Positions 18,706-25,795 of a DNA stretch of 64,000 bases are shown in pieces (within the stretch, counting starts at the first letter, position 1; the number at the start of each line of letters is the position of its first letter). Source of the DNA: Prolixibacteraceae bacterium (GTDB lineage Bacteria; Bacteroidota; Bacteroidia; Bacteroidales; Prolixibacteraceae); contig JANQHI010000006.1 in NCBI GenBank assembly GCA_028282705.1, forward strand, positions 1-64,000. Direction: 5' to 3'. A model generated the notes under the pieces. The model made no database searches. It saw nothing but the letters and a program-made list of their open reading frames with translations, and had not been told where the DNA came from. Both the position numbers and the translations under genes were made by a program.

Positions 18706-18999
18706 TTATTTAAGTTGTTTTAGAAGGTGTTCCAAGTCCTGACGAGATTGTATCTTATATATATTCCCATTATATTCTATAAAGCCATTTAACTCGAATG
18801 TAGATTCATTTGATTTAGCAAATAATTCCCAAACTTCTACGCCTAATGCTTCTGAAATGTTTTTAAGCGTAGATAAGGTTGGATTACCTTTTGGAGCCAG
18901 AACCCTCGTGAGGGATTCTCTGGCTATTCCCATTTTTTCAGCAAGGTCCTTTAATTTTATATTCTGTTTTTTACATATTTCTTTAACAATTAGAGTCAT
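18706..18999 (-). CDS. XRE-family helix-turn-helix regulator
   Basis: 97 residues. The first 60 form a Cro/CI-like HTH (IKLKDLAEKMGIARESLTRVL…NPTLSTLKNISEALGVEVWELF) and the tail ends NGFIEYNGNIYKIQSRQDLEHLLKQ, a short domain often attached to such regulators in Bacteroidota. It is transcribed away from the rightward operon at 19151, so it is the best candidate for the island's master repressor. Confidence 0.85.
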   Translation of the reverse strand: MTLIVKEICKKQNIKLKDLAEKMGIARESLTRVLAPKGNPTLSTLKNISEALGVEVWELFAKSNESTFELNGFIEYNGNIYKIQSRQDLEHLLKQLK

Positions 19000-19091
19000 G
19001 ACGTAATATTGTAAGTTATCCTATAAAGATAATAAATTAACAATAAAATCAATTAAATGTAACTCTTAGTATCACTTTCCGGTTAAAAATT

Positions 19092-19122
19092 TTTGAATTT
19101 ATTGATTTATAATATATCTTTG
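19092..19122 (+). promoter_or_regulatory. Bacteroidota-type promoter for the island's rightward operon
   Basis: TTTG at 19092-19095 and TATCTTTG at 19115-19122 with a 19-base spacer match the phylum's promoter consensus. It lies in the divergent gap between the XRE regulator and the first rightward ORF, where a repressor would act. Confidence 0.6.
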
Positions 19123-19150
19123 AGTAACATATAATATCACATCGAATAAA

Positions 19151-19315
19151 ATGGATTATAGACAAATTGAAATAGCAAAACAAAATTACATCAGAATAAA
19201 TGGCATTAAATGGTATTTAGAGAAATATCTTGAATACCTAAAAGCAAGTACGTTTTTAACACAAAAAGAGATTTTTGAGAAATACTATTCTGTTAGAAAC
19301 GAATTATATAAATAA
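19151..19315 (+). CDS. 54-residue hypothetical island protein
   Basis: ATG at 19151 to TAA at 19313-19315, 54 residues, charged and aromatic-rich (MDYRQIEIAKQNYIRINGIK…, ending EKYYSVRNELYK). It starts about 29 bases after the -7 box and is followed 8 bases later by the next rightward gene. No family recognised. Confidence 0.5.
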   Translation: MDYRQIEIAKQNYIRINGIKWYLEKYLEYLKASTFLTQKEIFEKYYSVRNELYK

Positions 19316-19323
19316 TATTCACA

Positions 19324-19542
19324 ATGGATTTTGAACTATTTAAATTCAGAACTACAACATTGGCAAATGAGTCAAAGCAAATAAAAAGAAATTTTGACTT
19401 AGGCTTAATACCAGGTGAGGAAGCACTGGAGAAATTAGATGTAATTGAAGGTAAACTCTTAGTCCTCATTAATGATATTGATAACTGTAATGGTAAGTCA
19501 AAACAAGTGTTTGGCAGAACCTTATCTTTTAGCTCCAATTAG
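19324..19542 (+). CDS. 72-residue hypothetical island protein
   Basis: A small, probably helical protein (FELFKFRTTTLANESKQIKR, then EEALEKLDVIEGKLLVLIND). It lies in the rightward cluster between two closely spaced ORFs. No recognised family. Confidence 0.55.
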   Translation: MDFELFKFRTTTLANESKQIKRNFDLGLIPGEEALEKLDVIEGKLLVLINDIDNCNGKSKQVFGRTLSFSSN

Positions 19543-19558
19543 ATTTAACTAGAATATT

Positions 19559-20029
19559 ATGGAAACACAAGAAATTACTTACACAAATCTCCAAGGAGGA
19601 GAGACTAAATTATCAATTTGTGGGAATTCGATAAAAATTGGAATTTCAACGTTGGACTTAGCTTACCTGGATGATCTATTTGACATAGATACCCCTGAAG
19701 CTTTTGCTAATGCAATCGAGGGATTAGTTTTTGGGTGTTCTCAAATAATATCAGAGGCAACACTGGAAGGTATCAATATTTCTGGTATGGTACCAGCGTC
19801 CATGGATTTTCATATTGCAAAACACATGGTCAAAGCGTTAAGAAAAATTGAGTTCAAAGAGCCAAAGTATGGACCTGAAAGCTGCACAATGGATGAACAA
19901 ATTAAAAGCCTAACCAACCAGGTAGAATATTTAAAAGATGTAAACAAAACATATGGAGAATTCATTGACCGTCATTTACCCGGAGCCCCAAATCAAACAC
20001 ACTTAAAAGTTGTCCACCAAGCAAAGTAA
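19559..20029 (+). CDS. 156-residue hypothetical island protein
   Basis: Third gene of the rightward cluster, starting 16 bases after the previous one. It has an N-terminal strand-rich half (ITYTNLQGGETKLSICGNSI) and a C-terminal coiled-coil-like stretch (MDEQIKSLTNQVEYLKDVNK). No known domain recognised. Confidence 0.65.
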   Translation: METQEITYTNLQGGETKLSICGNSIKIGISTLDLAYLDDLFDIDTPEAFANAIEGLVFGCSQIISEATLEGINISGMVPASMDFHIAKHMVKALRKIEFKEPKYGPESCTMDEQIKSLTNQVEYLKDVNKTYGEFIDRHLPGAPNQTHLKVVHQAK

Positions 20030-20075
20030 TTTTTGGTTCAAAATATTTTTATTACAAATCATAAAAGCATGAGCT

Positions 20076-20369
20076 ATGGAAAACCCATTTGAAGTTATTT
20101 TAAAAGAAATTAAGCACTTGAATAATAAAGTGGATCAATTAACTAAAAAGATTGAAACACTTCAGAATAAGGGATATTCTGACCCCTATAAGCTTTTAAG
20201 TGCTGAAGATGTCATGAATGAAATGGATTGGAGCCGAATGACTTTACATCGTAGATTATATGAAAGTGATACTAGCCTCCCAATGGTTAAAGATGGGGGT
20301 AAGTTAAAAATCACCAGGGCAAAATTTGATAGATATAAAAGAGAAATCTATGGAGATAATAAGCCTTAG
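20076..20369 (+). CDS. coiled-coil plus excisionase-like helix-turn-helix protein
   Basis: 97 residues: an N-terminal coiled coil (EIKHLNNKVDQLTKKIETLQ), then a MerR/excisionase-like DNA-binding unit (LLSAEDVMNEMDWSRMTLHRRLYES…KLKITRAKFDRYK). Such proteins act as directionality or regulatory factors of mobile elements in Bacteroidota. The island has a second, unrelated HTH of this kind at 23865-24164. Confidence 0.7.
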   Translation: MENPFEVILKEIKHLNNKVDQLTKKIETLQNKGYSDPYKLLSAEDVMNEMDWSRMTLHRRLYESDTSLPMVKDGGKLKITRAKFDRYKREIYGDNKP

Positions 20370-20508
20370 AATCGACCCTAAGAGGCTTTCTGGAGGTGAG
20401 CTTCAAGAAATAAGGAGGATAAAAGGGAAAATTATGAACAAGATAAAGCTATCTGCCAAGGAGGCTAGTTTTTTATCAGCTATGCAACAAAGAAGTAATA
20501 ATTTTTGA
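20350..20508 (+). CDS. 52-residue ORF overlapping the HTH gene
   Basis: Starts at the ATG at 20350, inside the last 20 bases of the preceding gene and in another frame. It is basic and helical (RRIKGKIMNKIKLSAKEASF). The overlap suggests translational coupling, but coding status is uncertain. Confidence 0.4.
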   Translation: MEIISLRIDPKRLSGGELQEIRRIKGKIMNKIKLSAKEASFLSAMQQRSNNF

Positions 20509-20510
20509 TG

Positions 20511-20579
20511 TCAATCCAATTCTGCAACCTGTATAAATTTTTTCCTGAAGTGTTCAGGATCCCATTTTTTAGAGCTCAT
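20511..20579 (-). CDS. 22-residue ORF directly after the TerS-like gene
   Basis: The ATG (20579-20577) immediately follows the TAA of the TerS-like gene, and 22 codons later a TGA lies at 20513-20511. The peptide begins MSSKKWDPEHFRKKF. In phages the large terminase usually starts here, so this could be a remnant of a lost terL start, a tiny gene, or chance. Confidence 0.3.
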   Translation of the reverse strand: MSSKKWDPEHFRKKFIQVAELD

Positions 20580-21170
20580 TTATCCTATTTTTTGTTCGCA
20601 ATCCTTTGGATACATAAGCACACCATTTTGTCTTAAATATTCCTTGGTTTTTTCCTTAGTGTCCTCACTTATTTCTCCCCGACCATTATCAGGCATCATA
20701 ATAATGCCAGGACTATTTTCTTTGTCGTTGCCGCCGGCAATATCATTTAATCTTACCATAATATTTGCCCCTGTCCTAATGGCTACCAAGGCATCACGGT
20801 TGGTGATGTTTTTGTGGGGATTATTTTTAAAGCTATTTTGAATTACAGAGGTACCTATTTGGGTTAGCTGAACCCCATATTTATATACTTCAGCTAGATC
20901 ATTAGCTCTTGCTTCAATTATTTGCTCCTCCGCAGTAAAATCCTCATTGTGGGCATTTTTTGCAATAGCAAACTGGACTATCTGCTGTAACAGCATATCC
21001 CAATCACCGTCTTTGGACCAACGAGAAATTGTAGTATGTGTAATCTTTTTGGAATATTCCCTTTCGATTTCATTAGTGATATCCCTCAAGGAATACTGTC
21101 TTTTACCTTCGCTATCCCTAGATAAGTAAAGGGATTTCGCAAAATCTTTGATTGTTTGACTAGCTGCCAT
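20580..21170 (-). CDS. phage terminase small-subunit-like protein
   Basis: 196 residues from the ATG at 21170. The N-terminus is a helix-turn-helix of terminase type: DFAKSLYLSRDSEGKRQYSLRDI, then ITHTTISRWSKDGDWDMLL. It is followed by a long helical region (EEQIIEARANDLAEVYKYGVQLTQIG) and a variable tail. Small terminase subunits select DNA for packaging; satellites use their own TerS to redirect a helper phage's packaging. No large terminase is present. The assignment rests on the HTH/W-KDGDW pattern and helical oligomerisation region; a plain DNA-binding protein is the main alternative. It is the last gene of the leftward island operon. Confidence 0.7.
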   Translation of the reverse strand: MAASQTIKDFAKSLYLSRDSEGKRQYSLRDITNEIEREYSKKITHTTISRWSKDGDWDMLLQQIVQFAIAKNAHNEDFTAEEQIIEARANDLAEVYKYGVQLTQIGTSVIQNSFKNNPHKNITNRDALVAIRTGANIMVRLNDIAGGNDKENSPGIIMMPDNGRGEISEDTKEKTKEYLRQNGVLMYPKDCEQKIG

Positions 21171-21189
21171 GTTGTTGTAACATTTTAAA

Positions 21190-21450
21190 TTAAGAAGTTT
21201 CAATCTTTGGAACATTCCCTGAAATGATGTCATCAAAAGAGCAAAATTGATAATATCCCTGCTGTAATTCGTTTAGGGTGATCAAGGCTTCTTCTGAGCC
21301 ATGATATAATACTTTAAAAGTAGGCCTCTTTTTTACTGTACCACTTTGATTTGAAAACAAGTTAAATCCAAGTATCTCTCCAGGAACACCTGGCTTAAAG
21401 GAATGATCAGGGTTCACTCCAACTATATAAGCTTTCTTTAAATTTTTCAT
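21190..21450 (-). CDS. 86-residue hypothetical island protein
   Basis: A compact, probably beta-rich protein (KKAYIVGVNPDHSFKPGVPG…FKVLYHGSEEALITLNELQQ). It lies 7 bases downstream of the 232-residue gene and 19 bases upstream of the TerS-like gene, so all three are likely co-transcribed. No family recognised. Confidence 0.65.
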   Translation of the reverse strand: MKNLKKAYIVGVNPDHSFKPGVPGEILGFNLFSNQSGTVKKRPTFKVLYHGSEEALITLNELQQGYYQFCSFDDIISGNVPKIETS

Positions 21451-21457
21451 TATCCAT

Positions 21458-22156
21458 TTAATTTAATAGTTTAAAAACCTCAGGATTTGGGTGATATCCT
21501 TGTTCATCACAAATAAATAACTCGTCAAATAGAACATTATCTTCTATCTCCCAAAACTGCTGCATTACTTCATTTACGATGCCACAGGCTTTCAAAGCTT
21601 GCTCATAAGCTTTAACTTGCTTTTCATTTTCAAGATTAACAGTGAAATATGATTCTTTGATGATTTTCCAAGATTCGGCCGATACAAAGACTTTTCCCTT
21701 TTCAATAGAAAGATATCTGGCATCTAATGCTTCACCAGGCAAGTTGAGTAAAAAAGGGCTACTATACAAACGCTTTAGCTCATCAGTGGCTTTATTTAAT
21801 AGAGTAAAATCATCATGGTACTTGGGATTATTTATATTCTTCTGCTCTAAGTGGTGAGACTCAGTCAGGTCCATCCTTACAATTTGTCCTGAAGAAACTT
21901 TATTATCTTCCCTCAACTGACCTTTGAGTATATTCTTAACTTTTACTTCAAGTGGCGCTTTGTCAAGGGTTGCCTCATATGCTTTAATGACTTTTGATCC
22001 CCCATTTACCTGGTCAAGTACCAGTTCTTTGGATGGAACTATGCCCAAACTGGTTAGCTCATCAGCAATTTGCTGATATTTTGGAATTAAGAGTTTCCAC
22101 TCACTCTGGCATTTTTCAAATGCCTGTTGGTTGAACGATATTTGTTTTTTCATCAT
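21458..22156 (-). CDS. 232-residue hypothetical island protein
   Basis: Mostly helical and charged, with no catalytic motif I can identify. The start ATG-ATG at 22156 overlaps the stop of a 26-codon ORF upstream. Its place between the replication genes and the TerS-like gene is where PICIs often keep helper-interference genes, but nothing in the sequence proves such a role. Confidence 0.7.
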   Translation of the reverse strand: MMKKQISFNQQAFEKCQSEWKLLIPKYQQIADELTSLGIVPSKELVLDQVNGGSKVIKAYEATLDKAPLEVKVKNILKGQLREDNKVSSGQIVRMDLTESHHLEQKNINNPKYHDDFTLLNKATDELKRLYSSPFLLNLPGEALDARYLSIEKGKVFVSAESWKIIKESYFTVNLENEKQVKAYEQALKACGIVNEVMQQFWEIEDNVLFDELFICDEQGYHPNPEVFKLLN

Positions 22157-22233
22157 GATACAGTTTTAGATTCAGCCCATTTTTCAAGGTCAGATTGGAA
22201 TTCTTCCTGTAACTTTTCATCCTCTGAAGCCAT
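22153..22233 (-). CDS. 26-residue ORF coupled to the downstream gene
   Basis: ATG at 22233 to TGA at 22155-22153; the stop overlaps the next start in an ATGA arrangement. The peptide is acidic and helical (MASEDEKLQEEFQSDLEKWA…). It could be a leader that couples translation or a tiny protein. Confidence 0.35.
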   Translation of the reverse strand: MASEDEKLQEEFQSDLEKWAESKTVS

Positions 22234-22384
22234 CCTTTATTTTTAAATAATCTTCTTCTAAATCATTTACTACTGTATTGATATCGGTATCACTATCTAC
22301 TGTTATACCTTTTAGAAGAATCAAGGGAATGTTTTTTTTCCTTAGTTCATCTGAGATTTGTGTCAATTTTAAATTCGTGCTCAT
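22217..22384 (-). CDS. 55-residue hypothetical island protein
   Basis: ATG at 22384 to TGA at 22219-22217, 55 codons (MSTNLKLTQISDELRKKNIP…). It overlaps the next tiny ORF by 17 bases and fits the leftward operon's spacing. No family. Confidence 0.4.
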   Translation of the reverse strand: MSTNLKLTQISDELRKKNIPLILLKGITVDSDTDINTVVNDLEEDYLKIKDGFRG

Positions 22385-22412
22385 ATCTGTCTAAATTTTT
22401 AGTGGTAATTAT

Positions 22413-22583
22413 TTAATTACAATTCGTTTCCAATAGGTTAATTGTGTCTATCTTTTCATCAATCAAATCACAGATTTTCCGTAATCTAGTTGTATCAAAA
22501 CTTCCTGTTACAATTGTTTTTGATTCTTCAATCAAAGTTTCAATTTCAATGTTCAATTCATATATTTTATCTTGCGTTTCCAT
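22413..22583 (-). CDS. 56-residue helical island protein
   Basis: From the ATG at 22583 (METQDKIYELNIEIETLIEESK…) it is almost entirely helical, possibly a coiled coil. It starts 13 bases after the DnaC-like gene's stop. No family recognised. Confidence 0.5.
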   Translation of the reverse strand: METQDKIYELNIEIETLIEESKTIVTGSFDTTRLRKICDLIDEKIDTINLLETNCN

Positions 22584-22596
22584 TGTACCAAGTGCA

Positions 22597-23208
22597 TTAT
22601 TTCCGCATGCTTTCACCCGAAAACTTTATTACTTTACACAGTCGCCTTATTCTGTCCAATGTTCGGACCCCATACCGTTCAAGTACCTGAGAACTATCAA
22701 GGTTTGTTGATACAAAGAGTATTTTTGATTGCGTTTCGGCTAAGTTGAATAGCCTATTAATAGGCTCAAATTTAGATCCGTAGTCGTTGTGGACCGGCTC
22801 ACATCCCATTTCATCAACTGCAATAAACTTCTTGGTTTTTAAGTGTGGAAGTTTAGCTCCTAGTTCTTCAGCAAGCACTGTTTTTACTACCTTTTTTTTG
22901 AAATGGTAGAAGATCAAGGGTATGACATGAAATATGATATCCGTTTTTCCTCTACCTACATCACCAGTTAGAAAAAGCCCCTTGCCTTTTGTGTTTATCA
23001 TCCATTCTACAACTTGTTCATACTCAGGTATCCAAATAAATTCCTCAATAGTTTGATCAACGGAAAGAATTGCATTTTCAAGTATTCTTTTGCATAATCC
23101 AGCATTTCCAAAGCTAAAGGATGGAAATTGCCTTGTATTAAACTCAAAATTGTCTTTTAGTACATTTACAGACTGGCGAAGTGCTATATTTCCTTCAAAA
23201 TCCTGCAT
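22597..23208 (-). CDS. DnaC-like helicase-loader ATPase
   Basis: 203 residues from the ATG at 23208. It has an AAA+ core with Walker A GDVGRGKTD, Walker B KFIAVDEMG, a sensor-1 FVSTNL and a terminal arginine-rich segment RYGVRTLDRIRR, the layout of DnaC/IstB-type loaders. Such proteins deliver the host replicative helicase DnaB to an element's origin. It overlaps the replication protein gene upstream by 14 bases, so the two form the island's replication module. IstB is less likely because no transposase accompanies it. Confidence 0.85.
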   Translation of the reverse strand: MQDFEGNIALRQSVNVLKDNFEFNTRQFPSFSFGNAGLCKRILENAILSVDQTIEEFIWIPEYEQVVEWMINTKGKGLFLTGDVGRGKTDIIFHVIPLIFYHFKKKVVKTVLAEELGAKLPHLKTKKFIAVDEMGCEPVHNDYGSKFEPINRLFNLAETQSKILFVSTNLDSSQVLERYGVRTLDRIRRLCKVIKFSGESMRK

Positions 23209-23848
23209 TCTCAACTATTTTTTGCTTTTCAGCTTCATCCTTTGGTTTCATAATTTGACCAGTATCATGTGGCTTTTTCTGATTTGAAAATTTAAGTTCA
23301 TTGTCCTTCCATCGCCGTAACCTTTTTTTAGTGTCCCAGGTTCTTTCAAGCTGCCACCTGATTTTAGTATTAGATTTGTTTGGCTCAGACCAGTAATCAT
23401 AAAACTTCTGAACCATTTCATTTCCGTATTCTTCAATGAAAGGGGTTAGTGTTTCATAAAATGCTTTTTGAATTTCTTCAATATCTACTTTAGTATAGTT
23501 CTTTTTTATACCCTTTTTTATTACTTCCTTTTTTTCAGGGATACCTATCCCTATTGGTATACATACCCTACTCAATATTTCTGAGGATACCCTATCCCTT
23601 TTTATATGGATACCTATCCTCTTTTTTCGGGATAGGTTGTTTAGGATTACTGAAGCTCTTTTTTTTGTTATGCCGAAAAATTTCGCAAACCAAGAATTTG
23701 AAGCAATACACTCTTGACCATTCGCTGAAAATGAGATAATTATGCTTAAAAAAGTCTTTTCTGTAAGATTTAAATCTTTCATTTCCCAAACCTCTCTTGG
23801 TATCCAGATACCTTTAAATTCGGCAATATCATCCTTCTCTATTGCCAT
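23195..23848 (-). CDS. replication-initiator-like winged-helix protein
   Basis: 217 residues from the ATG at 23848 (a GTG at 23872 is an alternative). The N-terminal half reads as a winged-helix DNA-binding domain: IPREVWEMKDLNLTEKTFLSI, then ASNSWFAKFFGITKKRASVIL and a wing with KKRIGIHIKRDR. The C-terminal half (NEMVQKFYDYWSEPNKSN, WQLERTWDTKKRLRRW) resembles the tail of phage and mobile-element replication proteins in Bacteroidota. It directly precedes the DnaC-like loader, an arrangement common in phage replication modules. Confidence 0.75.
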   Translation of the reverse strand: MAIEKDDIAEFKGIWIPREVWEMKDLNLTEKTFLSIIISFSANGQECIASNSWFAKFFGITKKRASVILNNLSRKKRIGIHIKRDRVSSEILSRVCIPIGIGIPEKKEVIKKGIKKNYTKVDIEEIQKAFYETLTPFIEEYGNEMVQKFYDYWSEPNKSNTKIRWQLERTWDTKKRLRRWKDNELKFSNQKKPHDTGQIMKPKDEAEKQKIVENAGF

Positions 23849-23864
23849 ATTGAAGATTCCATTA

Positions 23865-24164
23865 TTAAACACTCAAAGGTTGGATTGCAGCCTCAACCTC
23901 ACTACGTTTATAATAAACCCTATTGCCCAAACCGTATGCTTTGAGTTTGCCTCTCTTGGTCCAGTTGTGGACAGTTGAAAGGTCAACATTGAGCAGGTTT
24001 TTTACTTCATTCCTGGTCATAAAGGTTTCAGGCTCTTTGGGCTGAAATTCCTGTTTAAGCTGCTTTATTTCTGCCTTCACGCCTGAAAGAATAGCATCTT
24101 GCAATTGTTCAGGGGTAATCTGGATGAATTGCACAGCCCTTTGAGGTAATTTATCATTTTGCAT
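23865..24164 (-). CDS. AlpA/excisionase-like helix-turn-helix protein
   Basis: 99 residues. The C-terminal half is an HTH_17/MerR-like unit (FMTRNEVKNLLNVDLSTVHNWTKRGKLKAYGLGNRVYYKRSEVEAA), common in Bacteroidota mobile elements as excisionase or activator. The N-terminal half is a helical linker. In Gram-negative PICIs an AlpA-type regulator sits between int and the replication genes, as here. Confidence 0.85.
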   Translation of the reverse strand: MQNDKLPQRAVQFIQITPEQLQDAILSGVKAEIKQLKQEFQPKEPETFMTRNEVKNLLNVDLSTVHNWTKRGKLKAYGLGNRVYYKRSEVEAAIQPLSV

Positions 24165-24251
24165 TTTAAATACATTTAATATTTAAATGCAAGATCGGGA
24201 GGTATGCGTCTTAAAATTCAGACAGAATAGGAGTTTTGTTACGACAAACTA

Positions 24252-25061
24252 TTAATTGGTGGAATTAGGGTTAAGTACATCTTTTTTTATTCTTTGGTAC
24301 CTATTAAGCCTTTCATTTGTTTTACACACATCATATGTTTTTATTTCAGTGGGGGATTCAAGATCAGAAAAATTATTTTCAAACCAGGTTTTATAATTTC
24401 CTGGTTTAATATGGTCATATATAAAACCATCTTGTTCAAAAGACATTACACGATATATGAAACTATATTCTCGAATATATTTTTTATCATCTGACTCTTT
24501 AATAAAATTTATGAAAATCCTAAAATAATCTTCCTTCTTGAAAATTTCAGGGTGCCAGTTTTTATCTGTTTCTCTTTCTTTATTGTTTGACAATGCAAAC
24601 TCAACTTGAACACTACTTATTACTTCATTATTTTTATGAAAATGAAAATCAAGGGTTGAATCAGTGTAAGAATTGATATTTCGCATTACAATATTAGTAA
24701 AATCAAGATTTTTATAAATGGAACAATTTTCTGAGACTTCCATTATTAAACCATTAAGGGTAAGTTTGCAATTATTGACATAATTGAAATCAGTTTCGTT
24801 ATCAAATGCAGATATACCTTTAGAGACAAGGCCTAAATTATAATCTTTTCCATCATTGAATAATCGATTAAATACTGTATTCAGAAAACCACTTCTGCTG
24901 GTATTATTATGCAGTTGATACAATTCATCAATAACACTATTTGTAGCTTCAGATTCCAGTCTGCACCAATCAATTGAGTCTCCATTCCGAACTTTTTTAT
25001 CATCATACATTCCATTTAAAATATTGATGAGATCAAGATATGTATAATTAGATTTTCCCAT
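24252..25061 (-). CDS. 269-residue unknown island cargo protein
   Basis: No signal peptide, membrane segment or recognised catalytic motif. It is rich in asparagine, aspartate and aromatic residues (LDFHFHKNNEVISSVQVEFAL is typical of its strand-rich middle) and ends in a basic RLNRYQRIKK tail. It lies between the toxin-antitoxin pair and the AlpA-like gene. This slot may hold accessory cargo; function unknown. Confidence 0.65.
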   Translation of the reverse strand: MGKSNYTYLDLINILNGMYDDKKVRNGDSIDWCRLESEATNSVIDELYQLHNNTSRSGFLNTVFNRLFNDGKDYNLGLVSKGISAFDNETDFNYVNNCKLTLNGLIMEVSENCSIYKNLDFTNIVMRNINSYTDSTLDFHFHKNNEVISSVQVEFALSNNKERETDKNWHPEIFKKEDYFRIFINFIKESDDKKYIREYSFIYRVMSFEQDGFIYDHIKPGNYKTWFENNFSDLESPTEIKTYDVCKTNERLNRYQRIKKDVLNPNSTN

Positions 25062-25110
25062 TAAATATCTTCAGTACTAGAATTCATATTGGGTTGTTAG
25101 TGAATTGATT

Positions 25111-25413
25111 TTAAATTGGTTGTAGGTCAAAATTAACTTTTGCTCCCAATGCTGCCGCAATTTTATTAATAGTTGCAAGGGTTAGGTTGAATTTACCGTT
25201 TTCAATCTTTGATATCTGACCCTTTTCCATGCCCAATTTTTCAGCCAGTTGGCTTTGAGTTAAATGCTTCTTTTTCCGTAATTCCTTAAACTTGAAAGCA
25301 AGTATATCAGCCTTTAATTCATTTTCAAATTTGATTCTTGCTTCTGTCCCTTTCTCCCCAATAAATCGGTCAAGTACCTCATTATGCGATATTGTTTTCA
25401 TTCCCTTTTTCAT
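25111..25413 (-). CDS. HigA-like antitoxin (XRE HTH)
   Basis: 100 residues with a classic XRE helix-turn-helix at residues about 40-95 (RKKKHLTQSQLAEKLGMEKGQISKIENGKFNLTLATINKIAAALG). It overlaps the toxin gene by 4 bases (ATGA), with the toxin first, the order typical of higBA. It would bind and neutralise the toxin and autoregulate the operon. Confidence 0.85.
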   Translation of the reverse strand: MKKGMKTISHNEVLDRFIGEKGTEARIKFENELKADILAFKFKELRKKKHLTQSQLAEKLGMEKGQISKIENGKFNLTLATINKIAAALGAKVNFDLQPI

Positions 25414-25736
25414 AGCCCTAAATATTTTTTTCTTAACTGCTCTGCTTTATCAATCTCTCTTTTAGGTGTCTTCTGTGTTTTCTTTGTAATTCCATGGGTG
25501 CAAATTACCAAAGTGTTTTGCTGCTTATCCCAAAAGGCAAATAAACGATACTCATTGCTATTATATTCTGCCCGAAACTCCCAAATGTTACTGCTCTTTA
25601 ATTTCTTGAATATCCGTGGGTCATTTATTTCTTGTGATTTGGAAATATTGAAGAATAATTTTTCAGCTGCTTTTAGTTCAATACTTTCCAAGAACTCAAT
25701 TGCGCTAGGCAAATATTTTACATTAAATCGTTTCAC
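25410..25736 (-). CDS. HigB-like (phage Gp49/RelE superfamily) toxin
   Basis: 108 residues with the motifs of this mRNA-interferase group: FLESIELKAAEKLFFNI, LKSSNIWEFRAEYNSNEYRLFAFWD and the C-terminal HGITKKTQKTPKREI. It probably cleaves mRNA on the ribosome. With the antitoxin it could stabilise the island against loss. It is transcribed with the integrase upstream but 59 bases separate them. Confidence 0.85.
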   Translation of the reverse strand: MKRFNVKYLPSAIEFLESIELKAAEKLFFNISKSQEINDPRIFKKLKSSNIWEFRAEYNSNEYRLFAFWDKQQNTLVICTHGITKKTQKTPKREIDKAEQLRKKYLGL

Positions 25737-25795
25737 TATACAAAGATATTAAAAGTTGAATTATATTGCAACATGGAAGTTAAATAATTATCCTG

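Noticed and set aside
22597-23208. IstB transposition helper of an IS21-type element
   Set aside because: No IstA transposase or terminal inverted repeats nearby; an initiator-like gene overlaps it, which fits a helicase loader.
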